A DNA stretch of 64,000 bases, from positions 315,933-379,932 of the forward strand of contig NW_022985166.1 of NCBI RefSeq assembly GCF_010093535.1, written 5' to 3'. The number at the start of each line of letters is the position of its first letter. Positions within the stretch are counted from its first letter, which is position 1. Below, piece after piece: positions 49,804-60,998 of this stretch. The position numbers and the translations under genes are program-made. The DNA is from Lindgomyces ingoldianus (taxonomy: Eukaryota; Ascomycota; Dothideomycetes; Pleosporales; Lindgomycetaceae). Below the pieces are notes generated by a model. It was not told the DNA's origin. It was given only the letters and a program-made list of their open reading frames with translations, and searched no databases.

Positions 49804-51405
49804 TCACTTCAGCCAGCCATGCACTAATACCTCAGCTTCTCCCACTTCCATTTCCATTTCCCGAGCTGTCTTCAGAGACCAGACAAAGTCCAGCATATCG
49901 TCGACCGAAGGCTTGGCCATTGTATCATTACCATTACCATTACCATTACCATTACCATTACCATTACCATCCTGCCCGTCAAAATGCAAAGTTCCTCCTG
50001 TGCCGATCATCGCGCTGTACGAAGTGCCGCTAGTTGTTGAGACGAACGAGAGGTCGCTCCGCCGGGCCAAGTGCTGAGACGGGCAAGTATTAGAAGACGT
50101 CGAGAAGGATTGCGCAGTGCGTGACTCTTCTAGTCCATCCTCTTCTTCGATGATTCGAAGGGAAGAACACATCGCCCTATCACTTCGACGCTTTGCGATC
50201 GACAGTGGTTGAATCGCAAGCTCTCCCTGTTGTCTATCTCCTGCCATGTACTCCTCGTACCCCATGACTGATTCATCCGCGCGAGAGTCGGTGCGACCGG
50301 GGTCCTCCATCGACTCGGCCAAATCGGATTTTGTTATACCAATCGCTCTCATGGACACTAGCAGGCCCTCCTCATCGGCAATACGTTCTCCGTAGTCATT
50401 TATTCTCACGTCTGGGTGCCTTCGAAGATAGTCGTGGAATTCTGGAGTGGTGGAGCCGTCAAAAAATGCGTCTTCGATATCGCTCGGCGCATCGCTGTCG
50501 TACTCTGGCTGTAGCAGTAGAATTTGTCGTACGTCATTGTCAGTTAGACGACCGTCTTCCCTCCACCGATGTACATGCTCGGAGAATTCATCATTCGGAA
50601 GGCGGGAACCCTCGTCCTTGGGAAAGAGCTGATGTCGGAGAAGCATCGCAATGTGAAGAGCTGATTGGACGTCTGCGTCCATCGTATCGAGTCCCCAAAG
50701 CTGATATAAGAGGCGCGAGATAAGTGCATATCTGCGGAAAACTTTTCTTTCTCGAAGACTCCACGGCTCAGCATCCGTTGGCATCGGTAGCTTAGTATGG
50801 AAATGGAGATGAAACTCGTGGAGAAGGTGCACCGACTTATCGCCAATCTCGCCATATATCGTGTCGTATACAAATCGCTGGATGAGCGCGACGCGTTGGA
50901 CAGGGGATAATCTCAGGATCGCGTCGACAATCTTGCTAATCTCAGGGGTAGATAGAGGGCGCTGAACGATCGCGACTTCAGGATTCTGGACTCCAGCCCT
51001 TCTCCTAGCCCGAGCTACGTGGCCAGCATGCTCCAAATGGAAAGTTGGCGCATCGTGTTCACTAGAACGTGCCCTGCTGAAGGAGAACGAGTGCCTCAGA
51101 CACCGTATCCCGCTCGGTCTGCTTTTGAGAGGAGAATCGAGGGATCCTCCACGCGACTCGGTGATTACTTCCAAGCGAGTGCCTTCCGCAAGGACAGATC
51201 GCGTAACGGGTTCGATCGCAGTCTTATTGTCCGATTGGGTTTGATGAAGGGAGCTACCGTGGCCGGGGTATACTGAGAGAAATCCAACATATCGAAAACC
51301 TCGCTTGAAGCCAGCCTTGAGATTTCGCCAGCTTCGTTTTTTAACCAAATTGCTCCCATCATGGGTCCCCATATTTGTGGACAGAAAATGGGTCTGGTGG
51401 GACAC
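49804..51405 (-). CDS. Hypothetical 533-residue protein with Gly-Asn repeat
   Basis: A single uninterrupted frame of 533 codons, too long to be chance. The N-terminus is basic (KKRSWRNLKAGFKRGFRY). A Ser/Arg-rich stretch follows. A folded, Leu-rich middle (about 150-270, for example LSPVQRVALIQRFVYDTIYG and YALISRLLYQLWGL) comes next, then an acidic, Ser/Thr-rich C-terminal half that looks disordered. Near residues 478-494 a (Gly-Asn) run is encoded by a CATTAC microsatellite. There is no signal peptide or membrane segment and I recognise no domain. Met12 is an alternative start. Confidence 0.8.
   Translation of the reverse strand: MSHQTHFLSTNMGTHDGSNLVKKRSWRNLKAGFKRGFRYVGFLSVYPGHGSSLHQTQSDNKTAIEPVTRSVLAEGTRLEVITESRGGSLDSPLKSRPSGIRCLRHSFSFSRARSSEHDAPTFHLEHAGHVARARRRAGVQNPEVAIVQRPLSTPEISKIVDAILRLSPVQRVALIQRFVYDTIYGEIGDKSVHLLHEFHLHFHTKLPMPTDAEPWSLRERKVFRRYALISRLLYQLWGLDTMDADVQSALHIAMLLRHQLFPKDEGSRLPNDEFSEHVHRWREDGRLTDNDVRQILLLQPEYDSDAPSDIEDAFFDGSTTPEFHDYLRRHPDVRINDYGERIADEEGLLVSMRAIGITKSDLAESMEDPGRTDSRADESVMGYEEYMAGDRQQGELAIQPLSIAKRRSDRAMCSSLRIIEEEDGLEESRTAQSFSTSSNTCPSQHLARRSDLSFVSTTSGTSYSAMIGTGGTLHFDGQDGNGNGNGNGNGNGNDTMAKPSVDDMLDFVWSLKTAREMEMEVGEAEVLVHGWLK
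49925..49970 (+). repeat. Hexanucleotide microsatellite (CATTAC)n in coding sequence
   Basis: About 7.5 perfect copies of CATTAC. Because the unit is six bases, length changes alter the Gly-Asn count of the encoded protein by two residues without a frameshift. Confidence 0.9.
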
Positions 51406-52450
51406 AACGACCTTGAACTAGGAAACAGGCGAGATCACCATGCCGAGTCCACCTGTGTAGCCGTAGGATCAAGGCTGGGAAGTGGTAGGAAGGTCGGTTG
51501 TTGGGAGAGTAAGAAGGCGCGAGTTTGTATGTCCCACGGTAGGATATGACCCCCCAATAGGACGCCATACCCGTGAATGCGAGTGAATGTCCCAAAGCGA
51601 GATGAACAAAAGGGAGATAGCGCATCTTGGGAAGTAAGCGTGAGGGCGGCGGCGAAGTGAATGAATCAAACGCATCCTCACTACCATCAACGCGCACCTA
51701 CTTTGTTGTGGAAAGGAAGCTCCTTCCTAATGTGAATCCCAAAAGACGTGGTAAATTCTCTTCATGGGGACTCTAACTCCGCAACAATCGTCAACACCAA
51801 GACGATACGACTGGAGCTTTTCGAGGTTCATATCTAGAAAATGCGATCGTCGTTGCGAGGGCTCGTTTGAAGTCGGACCGCCGCTGATTCCATGGCGCCA
51901 AACTATCCGCGAAAGATATCCGACATTTTGCATTCTCGAAAGCGATAGATTCATGGCCAAACAATTGACAAGTCGCGAGACCAAAGGTTGGCATCGAATC
52001 GATACCTATGATACTACTACTGTAAATCAAAACGACATCGATTTGCTAAACAATATTTCGAGGACTTGATGAAGATAGAAAATTGCTGACAGAGGTAAAC
52101 GGCAGTGTGGCATCTGCAACCCGGGTTCGCTTCGTGATGGCCCGCTCCCCGTTATGTGGTCCTCGGTTTGACATAGAACGTCTCCTGCCTTGAGCGGGAT
52201 GACATTGATTGTCATGATTAAGTTAGAATTTGGCATCGAAATAGGGTTAGGGTAGAGATTGGGTGCTGGGAGATGTGATGTTGCGGAGTCCATAGGCAAG
52301 GGGATTGAAGTTAGATGGTTTAGTGCAAGTCAAGGGTTGTTGGCATTTGGGTAGAGTGTGAAAATTCGGTGGGGTATCCGGCAGTGCAACGGGGACTTAA
52401 ATAGGAGTACTAGGAGTGTTGTAGGAGCGTACAAGTGCGCAGCCAATTAG
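51406..52450. other. Intergenic DNA, no convincing gene
   Basis: About 1 kb. Overlapping frames of 80-110 codons on both strands around 51727-52069 have no recognisable sequence and no consistent splice pattern. Part must be the promoter of the 533-residue gene. Confidence 0.45.
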
Positions 52451-52732
52451 TTACAGCTCATCGAGAGGAAGTTGCTCGATAAGCTGCAGTACCTGGACTT
52501 TAGTCTTGAAGGATAGCTGACGGCAATTGAAGATATATCCTTCTACTCTAGGCTCCAGTACGTCCATAGGGACTATTCTTGGGTTGCTCAATGGCCCCCG
52601 AAGAGGTCCTGATGGTGTTTTTGGCTACTTACCAACGAAGTAGAATAAATCTGCGAGAGTATCACGGTAGCGGTTGTTTTTCTTGGTCGCACCACCTCGA
52701 AATGTCTGCTAAACAGGTTTCTTAACAGACAT
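52451..52732 (-). pseudogene. Small two-exon gene broken by an in-frame TAG
   Basis: On the minus strand an ATG at 52732 begins MSVKKPV, then TAG, then QTFRGGATKKNNRYRDTLA and DLFYFV. A consensus intron (52546-52632, 87 nt, GTAAGT donor) follows, then VEGYIFNCRQLSFKTKVQVL and QLIEQLPLDEL with a natural stop at 52451. The phases match (64 codons) and both exons look coding. The TAG at codon 8 is one C-to-T step from CAG. It may instead mean that the true start lies in an upstream exon I did not find. Family unknown. Confidence 0.45.
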
Positions 52733-53289
52733 TGTTTTCATCCTCCATCTTTATGGGTGCGAATCTGTCCTTTCTATGCCGGCGATTGGGGAGTAGACCA
52801 AGGTCCTCCTACAAGGGAGCGAAAGGAGCTCTTGACTTTCATTTTGCGGATAATTGTTATGACATTGGGCGTTGATATGACATAGTCGAGGGTGTGGAGG
52901 AATTGGGGTTTGCGGGGCTCAGTGTTGTTTATGAAGATTTTGGTGGAAGTGCCGCTATTAGTATGCCAGCCATCACTGATAAGAAAGGTTTACAGCATAG
53001 TAGAAAATGGTGATCATCGTAGGTCATTTGTTTGTAGAGCATTGCTGTGTGGCTGTGGTGATAGAGACTCGATGGGCTGACCATAAGTGGCTTCTCAATG
53101 CTATTTTGCCCATAATTCACGCTCAATCGAACATTAAGGCACTGCCATGGAAAGATTCTACATTTTAAGGCTATTAGAGAGTTGTCCTATAATATAATCT
53201 CATCTCCGCTATCTTACGATCTTAAGTAAGACAAAAAAGTATCCGGTCGAACAACCCATACTTCATGTCAAAGAACTCATATAAACATG

Positions 53290-53530
53290 AACTTTATACT
53301 GGAAGTCAAGCCATACAGAAGCAAACGCAATATAAAAATCAAAGCCACGAGGAAACAAAGCCATGAAGAAGAGTCATAAAAAAAACCAAAAGCTATAGAT
53401 ACATTGAAGCCGTGAAGACAGGAAAGCCATGATAAAAGCACGTAGAAACCAAAGGCATGCAAGAGGAGCCATGCAAGAAAGAAAATCAAAACCACAGTCA
53501 AACTTTCATCACAACAGGAAACCCCACAAA
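53290..53530 (+). repeat. Degenerate purine-rich tandem repeat
   Basis: Repeated short blocks of the form AAGCCATGAAGAA / AGCCATGCAAGAA spaced by about 15-32 bases over some 240 bp. The plus strand is strongly purine-rich. An old minisatellite is the simplest reading. Confidence 0.5.
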
Positions 53531-53858
53531 CAAGACAACATCTCCTCAACCGAGCAACTTGAGATGCCCAGTTTCAAATCCTTATTTGAAACTTTCTTAA
53601 CCTCCTCTCTAACCCTCTTCGGACCCCCTTCTTCGCCTACTCAAGTCTTCACAAACCTGTTAAGGCATTAGTGATCAGAGGTTCATAGGTCGGTTCCCGC
53701 TGCGCAGCGTCCAGTAGCGTCATAAAGAGCGCGCTTGCCAAGAATTTCCGGACTATCCATTGGTGGGCAATAAACCTGAAGAATTTATGACGGAATCGTT
53801 AATGGTGTCGTCTCGGGCCTTGGCCTTATTGTCCCGGATCTTATGGCTGTTCTCCGGT

Positions 53859-53860
<2 letters not shown>

Positions 53861-53891
<31 letters not shown>
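53861..53891 (+). repeat. (GT)15 dinucleotide microsatellite
   Basis: An uninterrupted GT tract of about 31 bases in non-coding DNA. Confidence 0.95.
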
Positions 53892-53892
<1 letters not shown>

Positions 53893-54937
53893 AGCCGTTA
53901 CTGGAGCCTCAATATCGTTGATGCGTGGAACATGCTCGAGGATCGGTGCATTAATGCTTCTCTCATAGCTACTTGTTGATATTTCTGGAGGTCATTATAT
54001 TCTCGTTGTTGACCCAATAGCTCTCAGACAAGAGCTGGACGCCGGCAACTACAGGGGCGAAATCGTCTGGGGCGTCCTCGGATAGTCTTCATGGGTGCTG
54101 TCGTGTCGAACGTGGAAGCCTTTGCACCAGCAACGTTTCTTCTGTTCTGAAGCCAGAGTGATAACTTTTTTAGTAAGGTCTTTAATATTAGGTTGCTATA
54201 TCGGAGTACCAGTGATCCACCCGATGACGTAGCGTACGAAGTTGGAGAGGCCCATGGTTATTGCAGCCGTTTGATCTGTGCTCTTGCTTTATTGAATTGT
54301 ACTGTCGAGAGGATGGCGAGAATGTCGCCATATTGCGCTAATAATAGGGGTAACTATGAGTGCGGTATGACAGAGAGTAGACAAAGGGGGAGTTGGATCG
54401 AAAAGGTCGTGTGTACAGTCAGGGAAGGTGAGACTTATAGTTTTGGGCAGAGTAAACAGTGTATGCCAGCGCCACGCTCGAGGGGGACGGAGGGGGATTG
54501 TTCTGTGACTCGAAGTAGCGTGAGGGGAGTGGCTATGGTTGTGAGAGGAGGAGATTAAAGGTGTTTATCATGGAATCAACGCACATGCGAAGAGGGTTGT
54601 GTCGAATGGGAACACTAAGTTCTTGAGTGTTAAGCATGTTGATGTCGGTTTATGAAGGAAAGTGGGTCACTAGTAAAGAGACTAAGAATAGACCTGTGAT
54701 AGAAAGCAATTAAATCTTCCGCCTGGACATTATTGGAAATCAAAGAAACGTCTTACTATCATACTTCAAGCTAAGGAGAATAATTGCTGCAAGAAATCGT
54801 TACTTATTGATATCACCGACACTAATGTCCTTCCTCAGCACATTGTAAGAAGATTGGATCTGCAAAGTCTATAGTAACCCAAGGAAGTCTATCAGCACTT
54901 CCCTTAAGTATGGAGAACACAGGAATAATATGGTGTT

Positions 54938-55869
54938 CTAGAGGAACTTTCGTAACATCAAAAAGAGCAATGCTCCAACAACGCCATATATGCAGGCATC
55001 GATCCAGGCTAGAGAGCGATCAGGTTGCTGGTGGACGAGCTGCTGCATTGGGGGAGGTTGAACTGTCCTAATCGGGGTAGGAGATGTCGCGTTGGTAGGT
55101 AGAGCTGGAGGAGCCCTAGCTTGTGCTGGAAGAGGGGATGCAGACAGTAGGCCCTGACCTCTCTCCTTGCCTTTCGATCCTGTCTGAGGGCTTTGCGCTG
55201 GCTCTCCTCCAGGCCCAGACCCCTCCAGCTCATCTCGATACGCCAGTCTCAGCTCCTCGGGCACGGTTTCTTCCTTCTTCTTGCCCTCTTTGGCTTCTAT
55301 CAACTTCGCGGCCTCTTCCCGCTCTTTCATTATGTCGGCATTCGATCGGCCGCAGACGCCGCACCGAAATTTTCCGCTCTCTCCCGCCATACGCTTCCTA
55401 ATCTGAGGACTGCATTCTATACCACCTAGTTGGCCCTTTGCATCCGTATCCATGAAGCTCCTTATAGCAACCATGGCAGTCCGGATTCCCCATGCTGGCT
55501 GCCAAGTCTCCTCATGGTGCCCACTTATCGATAAGCAAATCTCTCGGTTGACTTCGAAGCGGCCGGTGGGCGTGAGGAAACGGAACGAGGGCGGGCGTAG
55601 AGGGTATGTCGGTGGAAGAACTATACGGCCGTGGTAGATGCCGCCATCATATGGGGAGGGAGCGGGCGGTCCGCAAAGTGTGAAATGCCATTCAAAGAGG
55701 TTGTCTTCTAAGGGTTCGGCATGGTAGTCTGAAGAGGCATTCGATGCAAGCTCTGAGGCTTCTTTGACTAGTCTAGTATTAGCGAAAGCGTATCTCAAAA
55801 GGAGAGGGTTGACATGCGGATGCGCTTGATGGTGGGATTCTTGGTGTTGAACTGCCCTCGTGTCGCCAT
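54938..55869 (-). CDS. UBE2J1-type ER-anchored ubiquitin-conjugating enzyme E2
   Basis: Two exons, 55818-55869 and 54938-55767, giving 293 residues. The true start is the ATG at 55869 (MATRGQFNTKNPTIKRI). A 50-nt intron with a GC donor (GCATGT) and AG acceptor (55768-55817) joins it to LKEASELASN. A longer frame from 56047 reads through this intron and misses the conserved N-terminus. The UBC fold spans about 8-160. Residues 42-46 are FEWHF, 59-64 are GGIYHG, and the catalytic Cys is at 95 in REICLSISGHHEETWQPAW, where GHH and WQPAW point to the UBE2J1 branch rather than the Ubc6/UBE2J2 branch. A charged, Pro-rich linker leads to a C-terminal membrane anchor (about 272-290). The role is ubiquitin transfer at the ER surface in ER-associated degradation. 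Confidence 0.92.
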
Positions 55870-56213
55870 GGCGAACGAGTTGGCAGGCAGACAGTAAGCA
55901 CGACCTGCTGGGTAGAAACGAGAGAATGTGGTCGGCCTTGTCTATAAGGTGTTTATCATTTGGAAATCGGAGTGAATCAAGCTTGTGAGCAATGTCGCTG
56001 GAGCTGAAACGTTGACGTTGCGCTTTTGGGCTGCGTCTCAGGTCCAAGTGCCTCGCTGTAGCTAGCCGCCAATGACGATGACTTTGGGTCGTTCACTCGC
56101 TTTCATGTGCCTTCACTGACTTCCACGCACCTTCCCACAAATATCACTATTCATCTCCTCCCTCATAGAAGTTCCATTTGATTGAGAATGTAAATCGTTT
56201 CAATTAATCCTTG
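55870..56213. other. Upstream region of the E2 gene
   Basis: About 340 bases between the E2 start codon and the stop of the next minus-strand gene, presumably the E2 promoter plus the neighbour's 3' end. No gene seen. Confidence 0.5.
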
Positions 56214-57128
56214 CTACAATGTCTCAAAGACCTTCAGAGCAGCCTCGGCTGTCTCTCTTGCGCTCGCTGGATTCGTCCCTGTCACTACCTGGCCGTCAGT
56301 AATATGGAATCCATCCCACACTCCTTTAGGACGGACATCTGGCGACCATTAGCCTGGCTTTTAGCGTTATGGCCAAATCCAGATAAAAGCTTACATGTCG
56401 CCCCCAGTGCTTTCGCATGCTCCTCAATAAATGGTTCACCCCACGACCTCAGCACATCCGTGACCTTCATATCATCCTCGGCCTCGCTCGTGAAACCCGT
56501 GATGGTCTTCCCTTTGATGATGGATTCTCCAGTTTTTCCATCGTTGATGCCGGGGAAGATGGCCGGGCCATGGCAGCTATTCCTTTGTTTAGCAGGGTAT
56601 CGCGGATAGTAGGTATCAGACGCTGTCTAGGACAGATCCAACGAGAGAAGGCAACGTACACCGTGGATACAACCCCCCCGTTGTCCCATACGGTCATAGC
56701 AAGCCTCTTCAAGCCCTTCGCATGGGGGTAGTCCTTCAATGCGGCATGCCCAGCTGATGCGAAGAAGATTCCGTACTTCGGAACCCATTAGCTTCTTGAT
56801 TCCTCCGCCGGCTTGCTCGGATACATACGTTCGACCCATCCAAGTCAGCTGCCTTGTTCAGGTTATCTAACTTCTTCCTAAACTCACTCCCCTTATCATC
56901 ATACTGCTTCCTTTCCTCCTCGGTCAAGAAACCAGGTTGTAGACTCAGCCAGTCTGCAACCCACTCGCCAGTCTCAGAAGCGAGATCTACTTCGAAGCCG
57001 GCCTTGGTGAAGACATTGAAGGGATGCTCAGCTTCGCCGATGAAGACGCCGGTTTGATGACCACCGCCTTCGAAGAGGTCGGCTTTGGCGGAGGTTACCG
57101 CGATAAGGGCGCGGCGGGGCAGCGGCAT
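56214..57128 (-). CDS. DJ-1/PfpI family protein, Hsp31-like
   Basis: Four exons: 56829-57128, 56660-56775, 56395-56576 and 56214-56338, with introns of 53, 83 and 56 nt whose phases agree, giving 240 residues, the usual size of Hsp31-type proteins. The N-terminus MPLPRRALIAVTSAKADLF and GVFIGEAEHPFNVFTKAGFE match the first strand and the loop with the conserved Glu. FFASAGHAALKDYPHA corresponds to the family's GGHG...D region. The nucleophile is Cys140 in VCHGPAIFPG, followed by His141. It ends with VTGTNPASARETAEAAL. Known relatives are glutathione-independent glyoxalase III enzymes or stress chaperones acting on methylglyoxal. The small side residue Ala-Gly-His in place of Gly-Gly-His is slightly unusual. 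Confidence 0.9.
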
Positions 57129-58596
57129 TGCAGTGATTGCCTTGTTGGAAATATGCTACGTTTGTGGGAATTAGGAGACGTTAACTGGTCTTGAAGGAGG
57201 CAAGCACGAAGAATACCCATCGTATATAACTTACCACTGACTCCATTGCGTTCAAGGTTCGGTGATGTCATTCTCACAGCCTTCGCGCGTATATGATTTA
57301 TTTCGTCGAATGAGCCTGGCAGGTCAAGGTTGCAAACATGCAACCGTGTTAACTAAGCATCCGCCCTGATCATCTCTCTTTGCATCTGCATGAAACATTC
57401 CTGAAGGGAACATTAATTGCCTATCAGAAAAAGAGTCAATTGCAACCCATGGGGTTGACAAGGTTGGCAAAACGGAGATAAGCTCCTGTTAATTATGAAG
57501 CTGCAGGTGATTCAATATCATGCACGCCGTGGCTGTAGGATAGCTTATGGGAAACTATTCGGTAAATGTGGACGCTATCTCTGCGGCTGTTATTTTAGCT
57601 TTTGAGAAAATGGTCAAGCTTTCAGAAACACTTGAACAGTTGTTGTCGGAACACGCTTAGGAAAATTTACAGGTCTTCCACTCAGCTCTAATCCCCTTGC
57701 ACGGATTAGGATACTGGCCCAGCACACCTTAAAAGCAACCTTTGGGGATTCGCCGGTCCATCACGACTCCGACATCTCCGTTGGAACTTTAAGGATCAAC
57801 TATCTCAAGATAGAACAACCCCTCCCATCGTCACCCCCTGTATTGTCCAAAATTCTAAATCAACCTTGAATTCTCCCCATGTCCTTTCGGATCCTACCCT
57901 AGATGGTTCTGGCTTCAAGGCACGACTCGAGACGCTTGGCCAACCTTGGGAGTTAGCGAACCAGTTCTCATAGCGCGAAAATGCTCTCGCCCTTTTTTTG
58001 TTCCAGCTGAACAACACTCATGCATCGCCCAAGCTTCAGCCTTGTGTCTCTCCCTCTTCTCCAGCCCTAGCGGCTATGGAGGATTTTGGGTGAAGATTTT
58101 TTTTCACACTCAGTCCGTCGGAAGAGAAAGAGGATCCTTTTCCGGGTCATTGGCTTGACCCATAGATTCGACATCTCATCCTCAGTTCCCCTGTCCTTCC
58201 ACTACAGCATCAGAGCACCTAGTAATTAGGCTCCGTTTTACACAGCCAACCATCTATGTACAGAACTAGAAGTGAATATTTCCCATCATTATGCACCTTC
58301 ATCACTCGTTCAACCTCGGCCTGTTCTCAATATATTCAATGTTGAGCCGCCACAAATGCCAATCTTCGGCCCAAGCTACATTGTTCCAGATATCTTCAAG
58401 CCGGGCCGACCTCAATAGGTTGAAGAGAGACCTGACTGTGCTGTTCTCAAGACGCACGGTTCTTCTCTCGAAGATGCATCGGGTTGCAATAGAGAAGATA
58501 GCTTACCCGATATCTCTCTCAATCCTAGACAAGAAAGGTATAGCCGTTGCGCAAGATCGAGGAGCTCCGGTGCTACCTAACCGCAGTATTGAGAAG
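57129..58596. other. Intergenic DNA, no convincing gene
   Basis: About 1.5 kb with only short frames. A plus-strand frame from 58291 runs into the zinc-finger pseudogene, but its first 100 codons have no recognisable content. Confidence 0.45.
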
Positions 58597-59330
58597 TATA
58601 AAGGCCAAGCAAATGAGCAAATGTATCCCTGCGGCGTTTGTGGCATTAAGCTGAGATCGTACGCTTAACTTGTGGGTCATGCCTGGATATAATCTCACAA
58701 ACCTGTCAAACGCAAAGGCCATGCGAGCTCGCTTTTTCTAGCATGGGCGCGGAGTACCACAAGCACCGTTTAGCTTCACATCCGGAACTTTTTACATGCC
58801 GCGAATGCTAGTAGACCTTCAAATCCCAATCCCAATTAGATTCTCATGGCCGGGGTATAGGACACGCTGCCTTCATCTGTACCTATGACGACTGCGACAA
58901 AACATTCTCACACTCTTCGACAGCTATCAGAGACATGAGAAGTCCCATCAAGAAGAGGTCAGGGGGCACCCTTACAAATAGTGCCGAAAGTATCGCGGAG
59001 AGAATGGATTTAAGCGGAAGGACCACTTGACTTCACGCCTGCAAAATTATCACCACATTGGAGATAGAGATCCAAAAAGGGGACTGTGACTAGATTACTT
59101 GAGGTGATCTTGTCCTCACCAAGATTATGTGGACTATCGAAGGCACCTCAGTTATGGCAACTGACTATTCAAAGAATCGTCGGAGTACTTGAAGCACATG
59201 CGGAAAGTACATAGCGAAGTCTGGCTGTGATCGTATCGGTGCGAAGGGCTATTTCCGAAGGGCTGATCTGCGTGCTCATCTAAAGAATGTCCACGACACG
59301 AAAGGCCTTCTCCACGGTGGCAAGGCATAG
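58597..59330 (+). pseudogene. C2H2 zinc-finger protein pseudogene
   Basis: Read across frames, a series of decayed fingers can be followed: YPCGVCGIKLRS (58627), LASHPELFTCREC with two adjacent TAG codons then TFKSQSQLDSHG (58780-58850), CTYDDCDKTFSHS shifting frame into DSYQRHEKSHQEE (58880-58956), a finger-like stretch with GFKRKDHLTSRLQNYHH (59006-59055), YLKHMRKVH (59187-59213) and YFRRADLRAHLKNVHD (59250-59297). The Cys and His spacing follows the C2H2 pattern seen in fungal nuclear proteins. At least two frameshifts and several stops kill it. Some breaks could be introns, but no consistent splicing restores the frame. Confidence 0.6.
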
Positions 59331-59881
59331 GTTACGATCAGTGAGGGCTGCAGCCAAGTGTTCCCTTGCTTGTTGGAATGGTCGTTGGGATCGGAAGGAT
59401 GGGGCTTTGGAGTATTATTCATGCTCACTCTCTAGTTCATTTATGCTGTTTCCTTCTCTATCTCTTTGAAACCAAGCTACGATTCGTAAAGGTCAAAAAA
59501 ATAATTTTGGAAAAGAGAAAAAACATGTCTGAGTGCTACAGCTGACTCGGCGGTATGGCAGTAACGTATCATGGCATGTCTAATTTCGGTTGTCGTATGC
59601 ATCTCCTTGACTAGAATGCAAGACATTTCCTTCTGCATGAGTCTATTATGAATTAGCCCCTCTCGTGTACCTACGATAAACATAGCGGCCAGGTGGCAAT
59701 CAACACTTGAGGAATAAGCGTGTGAAAACAGGTAGAAATATGAATTTAAAGCCAAAAAGTAGTCTACTGGGTATCTTCTATATGTACCATCCACTCAACC
59801 CATACCCAACCCAAACTCTACGCTCTATATTTGAAAAACGCCAATCCTATGCCCACGCCCAAATATGCCGTCGGCACACAC
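59331..59881. other. Intergenic DNA
   Basis: About 550 bases between the zinc-finger remnant and the stop codon of the heme-oxygenase-like gene. Nothing recognised. Confidence 0.5.
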
Positions 59882-60998
59882 TCACGAAGCACTACGCGGA
59901 TCCAACCTGAGCAAAGCCACACAAGCTAGACATCCCAAAGCTACAAACACACCGGTGATCTCTGGTCTTCGAAGCCATGTGACAGCCGACTGAGACATAT
60001 TAGGGTTAATGACCTTCTCAGCCACTTTCATTTTGTCATTTGCGCGAAGGGTGCCTGAGTCCACGTGCCCGACCTGCGCTAGCTTCGCCGCATCCGTACC
60101 TATTTTCTCATCAAGTTCTTGGACGAGGCTGGCACTGTATTTGAAGATGTTCTTTGCTTCTTCGATGATGTCGACGCGCTCGTCGGGCGTGAAAAAGTCC
60201 TCTGCGCCCGCTAACCGCCGCTTGAATTCCGCTTTGATATCTTCGCCGTCGTGCGCACCGTCGAAATTCCAGAATGATAGACCCCTCTCTAGAAGGCCTA
60301 CGCGCTCCGGCTCGGCTTCAACTTCAGCTTTCTCTGCATCCTGCTCCCTCGCGCTCCGCCAAAACTCCTCCCCGCACTTCAGCAGCTCGCTTCGTATCCA
60401 CCGTCCGCCAGAGAACACAGCCATGTAATAACACCACGCATACGCAACTAACAAATGCGGTTTCGCCTTCACCATTCTCCGAATATGTATGCAATATTCC
60501 TGCACTTTCTCCCCTGGATACTGCGCCAACAGTACACTCAAATCCGTCGGATGCAGGCCCGTCAAGAATTCCAAATCGCGTTTCAGTCGCGTCGATCTAG
60601 CCAAGCCTCGTGGTCGGAGGTGTTGTAGGAAGCGCAACATAACAGGAGAGGGTGGAGAGGAGAATAATTCCGGCGCGTCGTAAGGGTTCACGAGGAGGAA
60701 GGAGAGCAGTGGGGAGGTTGGCGGGTCTGAGGGTGAGGGGAGGAGATCAGTCCATAGAGATTCAAGGGTTAGGTAGATGTGCGCGAAGTGGAGGAGCCCG
60801 GCTGTGTAGACGGAGGGTGTTGGAGTGTGAGGCGGGAGGGCGAGCGGTAGGCGCGTGGTTATGAGGCAGTTGAGGGTTGAGTGGAGGGTTCTGTGATATT
60901 GTTAGGCTAGGGGAGAGGGGAAGGGAAGTGTTGGAATACCGAGTTGCTGCGTTAATCTCGCCTGGGAGAGAGGTTGGTAGGACTGCATCTTTGGCCAT
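59882..60998 (-). CDS. Heme-oxygenase-like membrane protein
   Basis: Two exons, 60940-60998 and 59882-60890, with a 49-nt intron (60891-60939, GTATTC donor, CAG acceptor), giving 355 residues. The start MAKDAVLPTSLPGEINAATR joins TLHSTLNCLITTRLPLAL, an all-helical N-terminus with an early His (TLHS) in the place of the heme-ligand His of heme oxygenases. LLVAYAWCYYMAVFSGGRWI (about 202-221) matches the conserved Gly-rich distal helix region. A charged linker leads to a C-terminal hydrophobic anchor (about 328-347). Fungal relatives are called heme oxygenase-like. The fold is likely; whether it degrades heme (to biliverdin, iron and CO) is not proven by sequence. It would face the cytosol from the ER or another membrane. 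Confidence 0.85.

Larger units (their letters stand above)
52733..54937. other. Gene-poor region with simple repeats
   Basis: About 2.2 kb without a supportable gene. A plus-strand frame at 54193-54558 (121 codons) has no recognisable content. The short frame at 53564-53671 (MPSFKSLFETFLTSSL...) looks coding-like but is isolated. It contains a purine-rich repeat (53290-53530) and a (GT)n tract (53861-53891). Confidence 0.45.

Noticed and set aside
54193..54558. 121-codon plus-strand gene
   Set aside because: The composition does not look coding and no motif or splice partner was found.
54938..56047. 369-residue E2 from the upstream ATG at 56047
   Set aside because: It reads through the intron at 55768-55817 and replaces the conserved N-terminal helix with sequence that does not look like the family.
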